Positions 30,026 to 38,410 of a stretch of 64,000 nucleotides of DNA are shown in pieces. A program made the translations under genes and the position numbers. The DNA is taken from NCBI RefSeq assembly GCF_029023785.1, contig NZ_CP118955.1:1486501-1550500 (forward strand), given 5' to 3'. The stretch is from Enterococcus faecium (GTDB lineage: Bacteria > Bacillota > Bacilli > Lactobacillales > Enterococcaceae). The first letter of the stretch is position 1. Each line of letters starts with the position of its first letter. The notes under the pieces were generated by a model that ran no database searches, was not told the origin of the DNA, and saw only the letters and a list, made by a program, of their open reading frames with translations.

Positions 30026-30037
30026 TACAATATACAC

Positions 30038-30146
30038 GTCGATGCACAAGCATTGACTATGGCAACTTGATTGGTCAGTTCCCGCTGACTTTTCAAGCCC
30101 CGACAATTTAGCTGCTACTAAATTGTCGGGTGCCTTTTTTAGTTTT
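30038..30146 (+). ncRNA. Candidate structured small RNA
   Basis: A TACAAT -10 (30026-30031) sits just upstream; no clear -35 is visible. Three hairpins follow. H1 at 30038-30057 has arms GTCGATGC and GCATTGAC and an ACAA loop. H2 at 30066-30097 has outer arms CTTGA/TCAAG, a symmetric 3x3 internal loop, inner arms GTCAG/CTGAC and a TTCCCG loop. H3 at 30099-30130 is a 13-base-pair stem followed by TTTTTTAGTTTTT, a strong terminator. No protein of useful length is encoded. I cannot match it to a named RNA family. Confidence 0.6.
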
Positions 30147-30165
30147 TATTCGTTTTTCATTCTAT

Positions 30166-30179
30166 AGAAAGCGCTTCAA
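30166..30179. promoter_or_regulatory. Candidate cre (CcpA) site
   Basis: AGAAAGCGCTTCAA contains the AAGCGCTT core and, on the minus strand, fits WTGNAANCGNWNNCW with one mismatch. It lies between the small-RNA terminator and a possible extended -10 (TGTTAGAAT, 30203-30211), and no gene obviously follows. Confidence 0.4.
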
Positions 30180-30310
30180 TAAATCAAGACATTTTTTTGT
30201 TAGAATGCTAATAATAACAAAAGGTTTTAACTCTTCTTATGTACATTACAGATAAAAAAACAAAAAAATTTCTCTTTTTTTTGAATTCTGAACAAATAGT
30301 ACTGGAGTAC

Positions 30311-30353
30311 AAAAGACGAGGAAGAGCCACTATCTGCTCTTCCTCGTCTTTTG
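30311..30353. terminator. Bidirectional terminator
   Basis: A perfect 16-base inverted repeat, AAAAGACGAGGAAGAG (30311-30326) and CTCTTCCTCGTCTTTT (30337-30352). It follows the stop of the minus-strand TIM-barrel gene and would also end any rightward transcript from the intergenic region. Confidence 0.88.
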
Positions 30354-30364
30354 ATTCTCACCTG

Positions 30365-31048
30365 TTATTCATGATTCTTTTTCTCAGTTTCCCGATATTT
30401 TTCCATTTTACGACTAAAAAGCTCTCCGCTACTTGGTGGCGTATATGTGATGGCATTTGCTCCTGCTTGAATGGTCTCAGCAATACTTTCTTCCGTTGGA
30501 CCACCTGTCGCAATGATAGGAAGTTCAGGATATTTTTTACGAAAATGGCGTACTGATTCTGCAGTTTCTTTACCTGCACTGATATTGATAATCGAAATAC
30601 CAGCTGCTAACTTTTCATCTATTTCTGTATATTTCGACGTTACCGTACTGATAACTGGAATATCAACTACTCGACAAACTTCTTTTACTGTCTCTAAAGG
30701 CGTAGGACCGTTCAAAACGACCCCTAACGAACCTTGCGCTTCTGCGAACATGCTCATGTAGGAAGAACGAGCACCTTGTGTCAAACCACCACCTACACCG
30801 GAGAAAACTGGAATGTCAGCTGCCTCAATAATGCTTTTAGTAATCGCTGGATGAGGTGTAAAAGGATACACAGCAATTACTGCATTCGCATTTGTATTAC
30901 GTATGATCGCAATATCCGTAGTAAAGATGATCGAACGGATCAATTTTCCAAATATCTTGATCCCGCTTGCTTCTAAAATGATTTCCGGTACTCTTACGAT
31001 ATCTTTTCTCAATTCCGTCATGATTTCTGGCGTAAATTGTTCTGCCAT
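30365..31048 (-). CDS. TIM-barrel protein of unknown activity
   Basis: Soluble 227-residue protein with repeated strand-loop patterns of a beta/alpha barrel: NANAVIAVYPFTPHPAI, IPVFSGVGGGLTQG, LGVVLNGPT, IPVISTVTSKY, INISAGKETAESV and IIATGGPTEESIAETIQAGANAITYTPP. The late GG/GAD-like segments look like a phosphate-binding site, as in ThiE/KDPG-aldolase folds. Some databases label relatives only as hydrolases; I see no catalytic signature. It follows the glucosaminidase gene by 17 bases and may share its transcript. Confidence 0.7.
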   Translation of the reverse strand: MAEQFTPEIMTELRKDIVRVPEIILEASGIKIFGKLIRSIIFTTDIAIIRNTNANAVIAVYPFTPHPAITKSIIEAADIPVFSGVGGGLTQGARSSYMSMFAEAQGSLGVVLNGPTPLETVKEVCRVVDIPVISTVTSKYTEIDEKLAAGISIINISAGKETAESVRHFRKKYPELPIIATGGPTEESIAETIQAGANAITYTPPSSGELFSRKMEKYRETEKKNHE

Positions 31049-31065
31049 CAGCCACTTCTCCTTTG

Positions 31066-31683
31066 CTATCTCCGGTCATACTGATTCAATTGATACGTCT
31101 CGATGACCTGGATGATTTTTTGCGCATAACCGGGGTCTGTCGCATAACCTGCATCTTGCAATGCTTGTGCGGCTTCCTGATAGTTGGTGGCCGTAATCAC
31201 TTTTTCATACAGCGCAGGATTCCAATCTACTCCTTGGACGAACAGTTGTGTATGGTCATCCATGGACTGTTCCCATGAATCATACACTTTGAAGTCTCCT
31301 TGGATAGTTATCCATTCTTCGTTAACAAATTCCTTTGTTTCCAGGCTTACTTTCTTCTGATCCCCATAAGCCTTGATCCCGAAAAGATTATTGTATTTGC
31401 TAGCCAAGGTACTTTTTCCCCAATTTGATTCTAATATAGCTTGTCCTAAAATGATACTAGGAAGCACTCCATAACCATCTTGTAGTTCTTGGGCATGCGG
31501 AACAAGCCGTTCAATAAATTGCTGATGGGATTGCGCTTCATTTTCTTGCTGATTATCAGTAAAAGGAGAAGACAGATTCTTCAAGGAAAAAACAAAGGCT
31601 AAGAGTATCACTGCTACACCGGCAACCACTGCTGGCCAACGGATATTCTTGCGCTTTTGCTTTTTCCACTTTTTTTTCGCCAT
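31066..31683 (-). CDS. Membrane-anchored N-acetylglucosaminidase (GH73)
   Basis: Cell-wall hydrolase that cuts the glycan backbone of peptidoglycan. I chose the ATG at 31683, 7 bases after AGGAA. A very basic N-terminus (KKKWKKQKRKN) precedes one membrane helix (about residues 17-34) with the catalytic domain outside. The GH73 pattern is clear: GVLPSIILGQAILESNWGKS with the catalytic Glu, then NNLFGIKAYG and WEQSMDDHTQLFV. No cell-wall-binding repeats are present. It is three genes into a cluster with a carboxypeptidase. Confidence 0.88.
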   Translation of the reverse strand: MAKKKWKKQKRKNIRWPAVVAGVAVILLAFVFSLKNLSSPFTDNQQENEAQSHQQFIERLVPHAQELQDGYGVLPSIILGQAILESNWGKSTLASKYNNLFGIKAYGDQKKVSLETKEFVNEEWITIQGDFKVYDSWEQSMDDHTQLFVQGVDWNPALYEKVITATNYQEAAQALQDAGYATDPGYAQKIIQVIETYQLNQYDRR

Positions 31684-31692
31684 GATCAATTC

Positions 31693-32517
31693 CTACTTTT
31701 CATTTAATTCATTCAGATATTCTTCTAGCGTCAATTGGTGTTTGGTGATATACTCAGCGTTTTCTTTACCGACATAACGTAAGTGCCAAGGTTCATATGT
31801 GATCTTAGTTATATCTTCGTGTCCTTTTGGATAACGAACGATAAATCCATACTGCGCAGCATTATCTGCGATCCATTTAGCTCCAGGATGATCTCCGTAA
31901 CTTGCATCCAATACAGTAGAAGGATAACTGTTGTACCAGTTTTGATCGACGACATCGACTGCCAGACCTGTGTGGTGTTCGCTGTATCCTGGCTCCGTAA
32001 TCGTTTCTTTAGTAATCTTTGTCGCCTCCTCTTCTGATACACCTTGACGACTCATCACATCTTGGACATTTTGTTCGAAAACTTGTTGTTGGGATGATAC
32101 AGACCGGTAAGCTGAGACCATCACTAATGGAAATCCAGCTGCTTCAGCAGCCTTGGCAAATGCTTCATATTCTGGAGCAATGCGTTTGTCGATCAAGTAT
32201 CCGTTACTTAATGATGCCAATTGAGTAGACTCATCGATTTCTTTTTCTAATTTGTGATCTGGACCAACCAAAACTAGCTTCCAATCGTCTGTTTTAACAT
32301 CTGGCAATTGTTTGGACGTACGATCTTTTGTTTCTTTGTCCTTTACCTTGCTGCTGGTTGTTTGACTGTTCTTTTCTTTACTAGCAGTTGTTTTGGTGCT
32401 TGTTCGTTCGACTGCTTGATTGCCGGCTTGAACATGCGAATCATCATCGCTAAAAATAACATAGCCCATTGCTGCGATCATAATCACAACTGCTCCAAAT
32501 CCTAAAAATTTATTCAC
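31693..32517 (-). CDS. VanY-family D-alanyl-D-alanine carboxypeptidase
   Basis: Trims the terminal D-Ala from peptidoglycan stem peptides at the outer face of the membrane. The GTG at 32517 is chosen because AAAGGA lies 8 bases upstream; it overlaps the preceding gene by 8 bases. A single N-terminal helix (about 5-22) and a Ser/Thr/Lys-rich linker precede the catalytic domain, which has the zinc motifs SEHHTGLAVDVVD and YEPWHLRYVG of the LAS/VanY family. There are no van resistance genes nearby, so a housekeeping wall role is likely. Confidence 0.9.
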   Translation of the reverse strand: MNKFLGFGAVVIMIAAMGYVIFSDDDSHVQAGNQAVERTSTKTTASKEKNSQTTSSKVKDKETKDRTSKQLPDVKTDDWKLVLVGPDHKLEKEIDESTQLASLSNGYLIDKRIAPEYEAFAKAAEAAGFPLVMVSAYRSVSSQQQVFEQNVQDVMSRQGVSEEEATKITKETITEPGYSEHHTGLAVDVVDQNWYNSYPSTVLDASYGDHPGAKWIADNAAQYGFIVRYPKGHEDITKITYEPWHLRYVGKENAEYITKHQLTLEEYLNELNEK

Positions 32518-33070
32518 TTGAAAAATCCTTTCGTTGTTCTTCACGTTCCCCATTCGCCTCATGAACGTAAGTTTCTTCCAGATTTTCATTCACCCAATCG
32601 AGAAGTTCGATTTTTTCTCCTTCGATCTGTTTTTGAACATCTGCTGGCAGACGAAAATTCAAAATATCATCATAGCCCCATTCATCATATTGAATACTTA
32701 CTTTCAAGTCAAGGTATCTACCAGCCTGCTGATTATTTTTCAAAGGGATCAGCTCGACTTTTGCTGCTTTGCTGCTAAGCCATTTTTGCGCGATGCGTGT
32801 TTTGATTTGCTTGTACTCTGCAACGGCAACGTTTCGTTTTTCGGGAAAAATAATCGTTTGACGCAAAATCTTTTGCGTTAGCATCCATTCATAATCAGTG
32901 AAAAGATTTTTTACTTTCTGCATCGCTTCAGATGGCAGATTTTTCTCGCCATCTTTCCATTTTTGCCATTGTTCTGGACTGATCAGCAAGTATTCATCTA
33001 AAAAATTTTTTTCAGTTTCAAACTGTTCTAATAATACACTCATAATAAGATCAATATATACTTGATGCAC
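32510..33070 (-). CDS. Uncharacterised 186-residue protein
   Basis: I do not recognise the family. The GTG start follows GGAGGGG. The product is soluble and charged. Residues 1-60 are helical and include a segment reading like a helix-turn-helix (LLISPEQWQKWKDGEKNLPS), followed by an alpha/beta middle and an acidic tail. It overlaps the carboxypeptidase gene and so heads the wall-hydrolase cluster, which suggests a linked or regulatory role. That is inference from position only. Confidence 0.7.
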   Translation of the reverse strand: MHQVYIDLIMSVLLEQFETEKNFLDEYLLISPEQWQKWKDGEKNLPSEAMQKVKNLFTDYEWMLTQKILRQTIIFPEKRNVAVAEYKQIKTRIAQKWLSSKAAKVELIPLKNNQQAGRYLDLKVSIQYDEWGYDDILNFRLPADVQKQIEGEKIELLDWVNENLEETYVHEANGEREEQRKDFSSE

Positions 33071-33243
33071 GTTTATCCCCTCCTTTTAACTATTCTACTT
33101 AAGTTTTGATCAAAAAGCACCTCTTAAATCGCTGCTTTCATTTTTTTTAATGTTTCAAGTCCTCTCCTCTTTATTCTTCGTGATTTTTGTTATAATAATA
33201 GACAGACAAGAAACTCAATCCAACTATGAAGGAGCGTTTTCAG

Positions 33244-34200
33244 ATGAAAAAATATCAATGGGGAATCGTTGGTCTTGGTACCATCGCACATGAGTTTGCC
33301 GAAAGCTTCAATCAAGAGACGAGCGAACTAACAGCAGTTGCTTCCAGAACTTCAGAAAAAGCGGAAAACTTCGCTCACCGTTACAATATTCCAAAAGCTT
33401 ACGGAAGCTATCAAGAAATGTTAGACGATGCTGAAATCGACATCGTGTACATTGCTGTACCAAATAGACAGCATATCGACCATATCTTGGCAGCATTGGA
33501 AGCAGGCAAACACGTTCTATGTGAAAAAGCCATCACGATGAATAAAAAAGAACTGGCTGACGCTATGCGCTTAGCAGAAGAAAAGAATTTGATCTTAGCA
33601 GAAGCGATGACAATCTTCAACATGCCACTTTATCAGCAGTTACGCTCAATAATGGATACAGGAAAACTGGGGGCTTTAAAAATGATCCAAGCACCTTTCG
33701 GCAGTTACAAAGAACCAGACCCTAAAAACCGGTTCTTCAATCCAGAATTAGCTGGAGGAGCTCTGTTGGATATCGGTACGTATGCTGTATCTTTCGCTCG
33801 TTTCTTTTTGAGCTCTCAACCTGAAGTAGTTGCCTCTACAATGGTTCCTTTTGAAACAGGCGTGGACGAACAATCCGTCACTATCTTGCGTAACAAAGAA
33901 AATGAACTTGCTGCTGTCAGCTTGACTTTTCAGGCAAAAATGCCAAAAGTCGGTATCGTTGCCTTTGAGAACGGTTATGTGACGATTGCTGATTACCCGC
34001 GTGCTGATCGTGCGGAGATCTTATTTACAGATGGTACAAAGGAATTCATCGAAAGCGGGAATACATCTGAAGCAATGAATTACGAAATAAAGAATATGGT
34101 ACACATGATTGAAGGTGACTTGCCCAATCGCTCTCTCTTCTTGACAAAAGATGTCATCGAAATCTTGGATCAAATGCAAGTTCTATGGAAAAATATGTAA
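33244..34200 (+). CDS. Gfo/Idh/MocA family oxidoreductase
   Basis: NAD(P)-dependent dehydrogenase of about 318 residues, starting at the ATG at 33244 (AAGGAG 9 bases before). The Rossmann motif WGIVGLGTIAHEFAE is at the N-terminus, then VLCEKAITMNKKE with the active-site Lys, and a C-terminal domain with GGALLDIGTYAVSFARFFL. It resembles the dimeric dihydrodiol dehydrogenase branch. It has its own promoter (TGTTATAAT, -10 at 33191-33196) and is followed by a repeat element. Substrate unknown. Confidence 0.88.
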   Translation: MKKYQWGIVGLGTIAHEFAESFNQETSELTAVASRTSEKAENFAHRYNIPKAYGSYQEMLDDAEIDIVYIAVPNRQHIDHILAALEAGKHVLCEKAITMNKKELADAMRLAEEKNLILAEAMTIFNMPLYQQLRSIMDTGKLGALKMIQAPFGSYKEPDPKNRFFNPELAGGALLDIGTYAVSFARFFLSSQPEVVASTMVPFETGVDEQSVTILRNKENELAAVSLTFQAKMPKVGIVAFENGYVTIADYPRADRAEILFTDGTKEFIESGNTSEAMNYEIKNMVHMIEGDLPNRSLFLTKDVIEILDQMQVLWKNM

Positions 34201-34208
34201 TTTTAAAA

Positions 34209-34504
34209 GGTTGTGAAAAAGCTGTTCTGCATCAAGTAATAAGAACAGCCAAACAAAAATAGCTCCTCCTATTTTTCGTTTGGCTGGACTTATTACCGCA
34301 GAGGAAAGCTTTTGAACACCGTTTAAGAAAGAGGTTGTGAGCCTACCGTTCAGCTCCGAGTCACAAGGAGCAATTTCAAAAAACAGCTTCTCATGTTTGT
34401 TGAATATTGTGACTTGTGACCGAGGAGTTGACAGGAGAACACCGTTTAAAGAAGAGGTTGTGAAATCAGCTTTTTGACCTGAATATTAGCTGAATTCACA
34501 ACCT
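34209..34504. repeat. Small interspersed repeat, composite copy 3
   Basis: Three modules fill the space between convergent genes. Module A (34209-34325) starts GGTTGTGAAAAAGC directly after the upstream stop. It has a long hairpin with arms AGCCAAAC/GTTTGGCT and AAAAATAG/CTATTTTT around a CTCCTC loop, and ends TTGAACACCGTTTA. Module B (about 34332-34448) starts GGTTGTGAG and ends GAACACCGTTTA. Module C (34452-34504) is a hairpin AGAGGTTGTGAA/TTCACAACCTCT that ends the leftward gene's transcript. Confidence 0.75.
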
Positions 34505-35461
34505 CTATTTTTGGATTTTTTGTTGGGAGAATTCTGCCTTGATTTCAATAAAACTTTTAAAAGACTGCAAAAACTGGAACAATTCTGCTCGATCCTCGAA
34601 TTCAGGGCGACTAGTCGGCAGAGGCATTTGCCGATACAATACATAAACTTCTTCAATACGTGCTAAAATTTGTCTGCCATCATTTGACTCTGAAAATGTT
34701 TCTGCAGTATAAATCAATAAACCATAGATATGTTTTCCATAATAAGCTGGTTGCTGGATTCTCTCTAGATTTTCCAGCATGTCTTTAATCACATTGGCCT
34801 GTGCTCTTCTCATAGAGAAGTAAGTTTCGTAGTATAGCGGCTGTCTGAGCCAGTAGTTTTCTTGATGTTCTCTGGCATCTTCTTGGCTTTCGCGAATGAA
34901 TGTCAGTAAATGTTCGCATTTGATCTGCACATCTTCTTTATTTTCTGATAAAAGAAATTCTGCCATTTGTCTCAAAATATTTCGAAATTCTTTTTCGATC
35001 TGTATTTGGTTTTCCTTCAGCTGCTTCGTACGATCTGGCATGTAAACATTTGCAAGCAAAGCAAATACTAATCCAATCGCCATTAATCCCGCTTCATTGC
35101 CGATCAGCTGCCAAGACATGTTTTCCTCCACTAAATAATGAGTGACCAAAACCGAATTTACTACTATCCCTTCGGTTAATTTGAAGCGAGAGGCAAGCGG
35201 GATGAACAGGAATAAAAAAAGACTGAAGCCAAAAATAGTATACCCAACAGCAAAAAAACTGAACAGTGCTGTTGCCGTAGCTAATATAAAGGCTGCGATT
35301 CGATTCATGCCCGTACGCAATGTAGAGCGCTTGGTATTTCCTACACTTAATAATGCAATGATCCCTGCAGCTGGCCAATACAACAGCGATAAGCTACCCG
35401 CTGTGACCATCGAAAAGAAGACACTGATCACTGTTTTGACTGTTCGCATTCCTATACGCAT
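34505..35461 (-). CDS. Aromatic acid exporter / FUSC-like membrane protein (318 residues)
   Basis: Membrane protein of the DUF939/ArAE group. After MRIGMRTVKTVISVFFS, about four to six hydrophobic segments fill residues 8-150, and a cytoplasmic helical domain of about 160 residues follows. This is the half-size architecture whose known relatives are putative effluxers of aromatic acids. It is transcribed divergently from a shorter relative sharing the GMRT-V/I-K motif, with 103 bases between them. The transported compound is unknown. Confidence 0.8.
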   Translation of the reverse strand: MRIGMRTVKTVISVFFSMVTAGSLSLLYWPAAGIIALLSVGNTKRSTLRTGMNRIAAFILATATALFSFFAVGYTIFGFSLFLFLFIPLASRFKLTEGIVVNSVLVTHYLVEENMSWQLIGNEAGLMAIGLVFALLANVYMPDRTKQLKENQIQIEKEFRNILRQMAEFLLSENKEDVQIKCEHLLTFIRESQEDAREHQENYWLRQPLYYETYFSMRRAQANVIKDMLENLERIQQPAYYGKHIYGLLIYTAETFSESNDGRQILARIEEVYVLYRQMPLPTSRPEFEDRAELFQFLQSFKSFIEIKAEFSQQKIQK

Positions 35462-35564
35462 TTACTTCCCCCTTTTTTATTTTAATTATACTTGAATAAT
35501 GAAAAACTAGCTATCAGACAAAAGTTTAGGTATGATAGTAAAAAGACCAAAAAGGAGAATCTCT

Positions 35565-36167
35565 ATGCAATTTGGCCGTTTTCGACTAGGTATGCGTACG
35601 ATCAAAAGTGCCTTAGCTGTTTTTTTATGTATCTTGTTTTTTCATTTGACTCAACGAGGAATCCCGATGATTGCTGCATTATCTGCTGTTTTTTCTTTGC
35701 GTCAGGACTTGACTACAACCGTTTCTTTTGGAAAGTCTAGGATCATCGGCAATACATTAGGTGGTACATTAGCTATCATTTATTTTTTTGTCAAAAGCTA
35801 TTTTCACAATGATTTTTTGGTAGAATTGATCTTGCTTCCTATTCTAGTTATTATTGTGATCGTCGTGTCAGATGGTATTAACAATAATTCCGGTATCATT
35901 TCCGCAATCGCTACGTTGTTGCTGATTGCGTTGAGCATCCCTCAAGGCGAATCCGCTTTGTATGCTATCCAACGTGTACTAGATACTTTTATAGGGACAT
36001 TCATTGCAATCGGTATCAATTTCTTTCTTCGTCCTCCTGAAACAGAAAAGAAGGAAGAACTATCAGAAGATTTGGTCGAACTCCAAAAGAAAGAACGATT
36101 GCTAAGAACAAATTTACAAGAGATAGAAGCTAAGATCCAAAAACAAAAGAAAAATAGCGAGGACTAA
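35565..36167 (+). CDS. FUSC-like membrane protein, short form (200 residues)
   Basis: Shorter relative of the divergent neighbour. The start is the ATG at 35565 with AGGAG 9 bases upstream. It begins MQFGRFRLGMRTIKSALAVF, has about five membrane segments up to residue 160, then a charged coiled-coil tail (about 165-200) in place of the larger helical domain. The shared motif and divergent arrangement suggest an ancient duplication, and the two proteins may work as a pair. That is inference. Confidence 0.8.
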   Translation: MQFGRFRLGMRTIKSALAVFLCILFFHLTQRGIPMIAALSAVFSLRQDLTTTVSFGKSRIIGNTLGGTLAIIYFFVKSYFHNDFLVELILLPILVIIVIVVSDGINNNSGIISAIATLLLIALSIPQGESALYAIQRVLDTFIGTFIAIGINFFLRPPETEKKEELSEDLVELQKKERLLRTNLQEIEAKIQKQKKNSED

Positions 36168-36187
36168 TTTTCTTTTGCAATAAAATA

Positions 36188-36230
36188 AAAAAATGGAGAG
36201 AAGAACTTTAAAAAGTCTTCCTCCATTTTT
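36188..36230. terminator. Bidirectional terminator
   Basis: Arms AAAAATGGAG and CTCCATTTTT with A- and T-rich flanks lie between the convergent FUSC-like and flotillin genes. Confidence 0.8.
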
Positions 36231-36254
36231 GATTGAACGGTGAAGTGTACTACT

Positions 36255-37754
36255 TTATTCTTCCTTCATCGAGTTTTGTTCTGCCTCTTTTGGCGCTTCA
36301 TACATATTTACTTGGCTAGTAGTCCCACGTGTCGACAAATTCTCTACGATTTCCTTCAAGTCAAGTCCTGTTGTCGCTTTTAGTGTTTCTTGAGTAGAAG
36401 AAAGCAAATTTGTGGCATAATTTGTCACTCGGTTCGCTCCACTGGTTTCTCCTGAACTGCTTCCTGTATCGACAACAGAGATTTTTTCGATATTTCCTAG
36501 CGGCTGTGCTGCTTCGCGCATCAATTGCGGTAGCATATCGATAACCATACTCAAGACAGCTGCTTCGCCATATTCCTTGAAGGCATTGGCGATCTTTTGT
36601 TTTGCTTCGGCTTCTGCTTTTCCTTTTGCTAGTGCTGCTTCGGCTTCTGCTTGTCCAGCTAAACGTGTCTTATTGGCTTCCGCTTCTGCCAGTGCTTCCA
36701 CACGGAATCGTTCTGCTTCGGCTTCAGTCACTTCTTTGACTTTTTGAGCTTGTGCTTCTTGTTCTTTAGCGTACCGATCGGCATCTGCTTTTTTCTTCAC
36801 TTCCGAATCATATTGCTTTTCACGACGTGTGATTTCTTTTTCTTCCAGTTCGATTTGTTTTTGACGTTCTACGATTTTAATCTGCATTTCCTGTTCGATT
36901 ACTTGTTGTTGTGCTCGGGCACTTTCTAAATTGTAGGCTTGGTCTGCTTTTGCTTTAGCAACATCTTGTTCTTGTTTGTAGGTTGCTAATTTCAGTTCTT
37001 TTTCTTTTAATGATTCTGCGATCTCTGTTTGTCGCTGTAATTCAGCTGCTTGTGATTCTTTTTCTGCTTGAGCTTTTTTGATACGCGTTTCTTTTAGAGC
37101 TTCCGCTTCTGCTATATCTGCATCTCTTTTGACTTGGGCGATTCTTGGTTTCCCTAAAGAGTCAAGATAACCGTTTTTGTCTCTGACCTCTTTGATAGTG
37201 AAAGAAACGATGATCAACCCCATTTTTGCAAGGTCTACAGAAGCGACTTCTTGTACGCTTTGACTGAACTTATCGCGATTTTGATAGATTTCTTCTACAG
37301 TCATAGAACCAAGAATCGAGCGCAAGTGTCCTTCTAATACTTCTCTTGCTTCATTTTCCAGTTCTTCTCTTGTCTTGCCTAAAAACTGTTCTGCTGCTGT
37401 AGCAATCTCTTCTACAGATGAACCGATTTTGATGATCGAAGTACCATCACACATCACCGGTACGCCTTGTTCCGTATACACTTCAGGGGTGGAGACGTCC
37501 AATTTACTCGATAATAGACTGATCCGATTCGAACGTTGAAAAACTGGCAAGACGAATGCGCCACCTCCACGCACAATTTTGATTTTGTTATTGCTTTCAT
37601 CAATGTGCACATTTTTGCTTCCTAAATAACTTCCACTGATGATCAACGCTTCATCCGGTTTTGCTGTCTGGTACTTCGCTACAAAGACGATCAGCAACAT
37701 CAGTAAAATCAAAGCTGCGATTGCGATCGCGATAAAAACAACTGGTATTTCCAT
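36255..37754 (-). CDS. Flotillin-like SPFH membrane scaffold protein
   Basis: Scaffold of functional membrane microdomains, similar to FloT/YuaG. The 499 residues start with one membrane helix (about 5-25). The SPFH/PHB domain follows (VHIDESNNKIKIVRGGGAFVLPVFQ, VPVMCDGTSIIKI), then a long Ala/Glu-rich coiled coil (about 215-390) with EAEA repeats, and a low-complexity C-terminus. It lies 15 bases downstream of an NfeD-like gene, the usual pairing for this family. Confidence 0.9.
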   Translation of the reverse strand: MEIPVVFIAIAIAALILLMLLIVFVAKYQTAKPDEALIISGSYLGSKNVHIDESNNKIKIVRGGGAFVLPVFQRSNRISLLSSKLDVSTPEVYTEQGVPVMCDGTSIIKIGSSVEEIATAAEQFLGKTREELENEAREVLEGHLRSILGSMTVEEIYQNRDKFSQSVQEVASVDLAKMGLIIVSFTIKEVRDKNGYLDSLGKPRIAQVKRDADIAEAEALKETRIKKAQAEKESQAAELQRQTEIAESLKEKELKLATYKQEQDVAKAKADQAYNLESARAQQQVIEQEMQIKIVERQKQIELEEKEITRREKQYDSEVKKKADADRYAKEQEAQAQKVKEVTEAEAERFRVEALAEAEANKTRLAGQAEAEAALAKGKAEAEAKQKIANAFKEYGEAAVLSMVIDMLPQLMREAAQPLGNIEKISVVDTGSSSGETSGANRVTNYATNLLSSTQETLKATTGLDLKEIVENLSTRGTTSQVNMYEAPKEAEQNSMKEE

Positions 37755-37769
37755 TTAACACACGCTCCT

Positions 37770-38294
37770 TTAAGCTTTTATCATGCTTTCATAAGGCATG
37801 ACATAACAGATTCTTTCCTTGATCTCAATGATCAATACTTTCGTTCCCCGCTCAGCTGTCTGTTCTTGGGGGCTGTAAAAACAAGCTGGACGACTAATGG
37901 AACCGGTAACACTTTTCAACTGAATTTCTCCCATACCTCGTACAGGGATCGGTGTGATCACAACAGCTACTTGTCCTTCCAGAGTTTTTTCAGAAGACGA
38001 CATCGTTGATTCGGCATGTTTCATCGGCATCAATATATAGAAATTAAGCAAAAATACCAACACTATCGATATGCCTCCACTAGCAATAAATAAAAATAAA
38101 GATGATTGATCTGTTAAACGCTCACCTAGAAAACCAAATAAGCTTGTGAAAGTTAACCAAGGGATAATAAGCATCGGATCAAGCGGGCCATCAAAATCGA
38201 ATACATCTCCAAAAATAATCAATAGGACTGCCAATCCTGCACAAATCAGCAATGTATACCAATAAATCGTCTCAAGTGCGATTCCCCCTATCAT
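37770..38294 (-). CDS. NfeD-like membrane protein (YuaF-like)
   Basis: Partner of the flotillin. I chose the ATG at 38294, which has AGGAGG 8 bases upstream, giving 174 residues. Three hydrophobic segments (about 8-30, 38-55 and 60-85) are followed by a C-terminal beta-rich OB-like domain (TLEGQVAVVITPIPVRGMGEI and KVLIIEIKERICYVMPY). NfeD/flotillin pairs are conserved in Firmicutes and affect membrane organisation and stress responses. The two genes probably form an operon. Confidence 0.85.
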   Translation of the reverse strand: MIGGIALETIYWYTLLICAGLAVLLIIFGDVFDFDGPLDPMLIIPWLTFTSLFGFLGERLTDQSSLFLFIASGGISIVLVFLLNFYILMPMKHAESTMSSSEKTLEGQVAVVITPIPVRGMGEIQLKSVTGSISRPACFYSPQEQTAERGTKVLIIEIKERICYVMPYESMIKA

Positions 38295-38410
38295 ATACAC
38301 GCCTCCTTCCATTTCTACGTCTATCATACCAATGTTTGAAAATTCTGTATAGCTTCTTTTACCGACTCAGTGGTGTTTTTTATAGGAAGGTTGTGTTTAT
38401 CGTTGACAAT

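Noticed and set aside
30026..30146. Fst/par-type antitoxin RNA as the identity of the small RNA
   Set aside because: No convergent Fst-like toxin frame and no matching direct repeats were found on the other side of the terminator.
30239..30556. Plus-strand open frame of 105 codons
   Set aside because: It runs through a perfect terminator and into the antisense of the well-supported TIM-barrel gene, and has no convincing ribosome binding site.
31693..32517. Part of a vancomycin-resistance cluster because of the VanY-type enzyme
   Set aside because: There is no vanA/B ligase, vanX or vanRS in the window, and the VanH-like dehydrogenase at 40836 lies in an unrelated operon.
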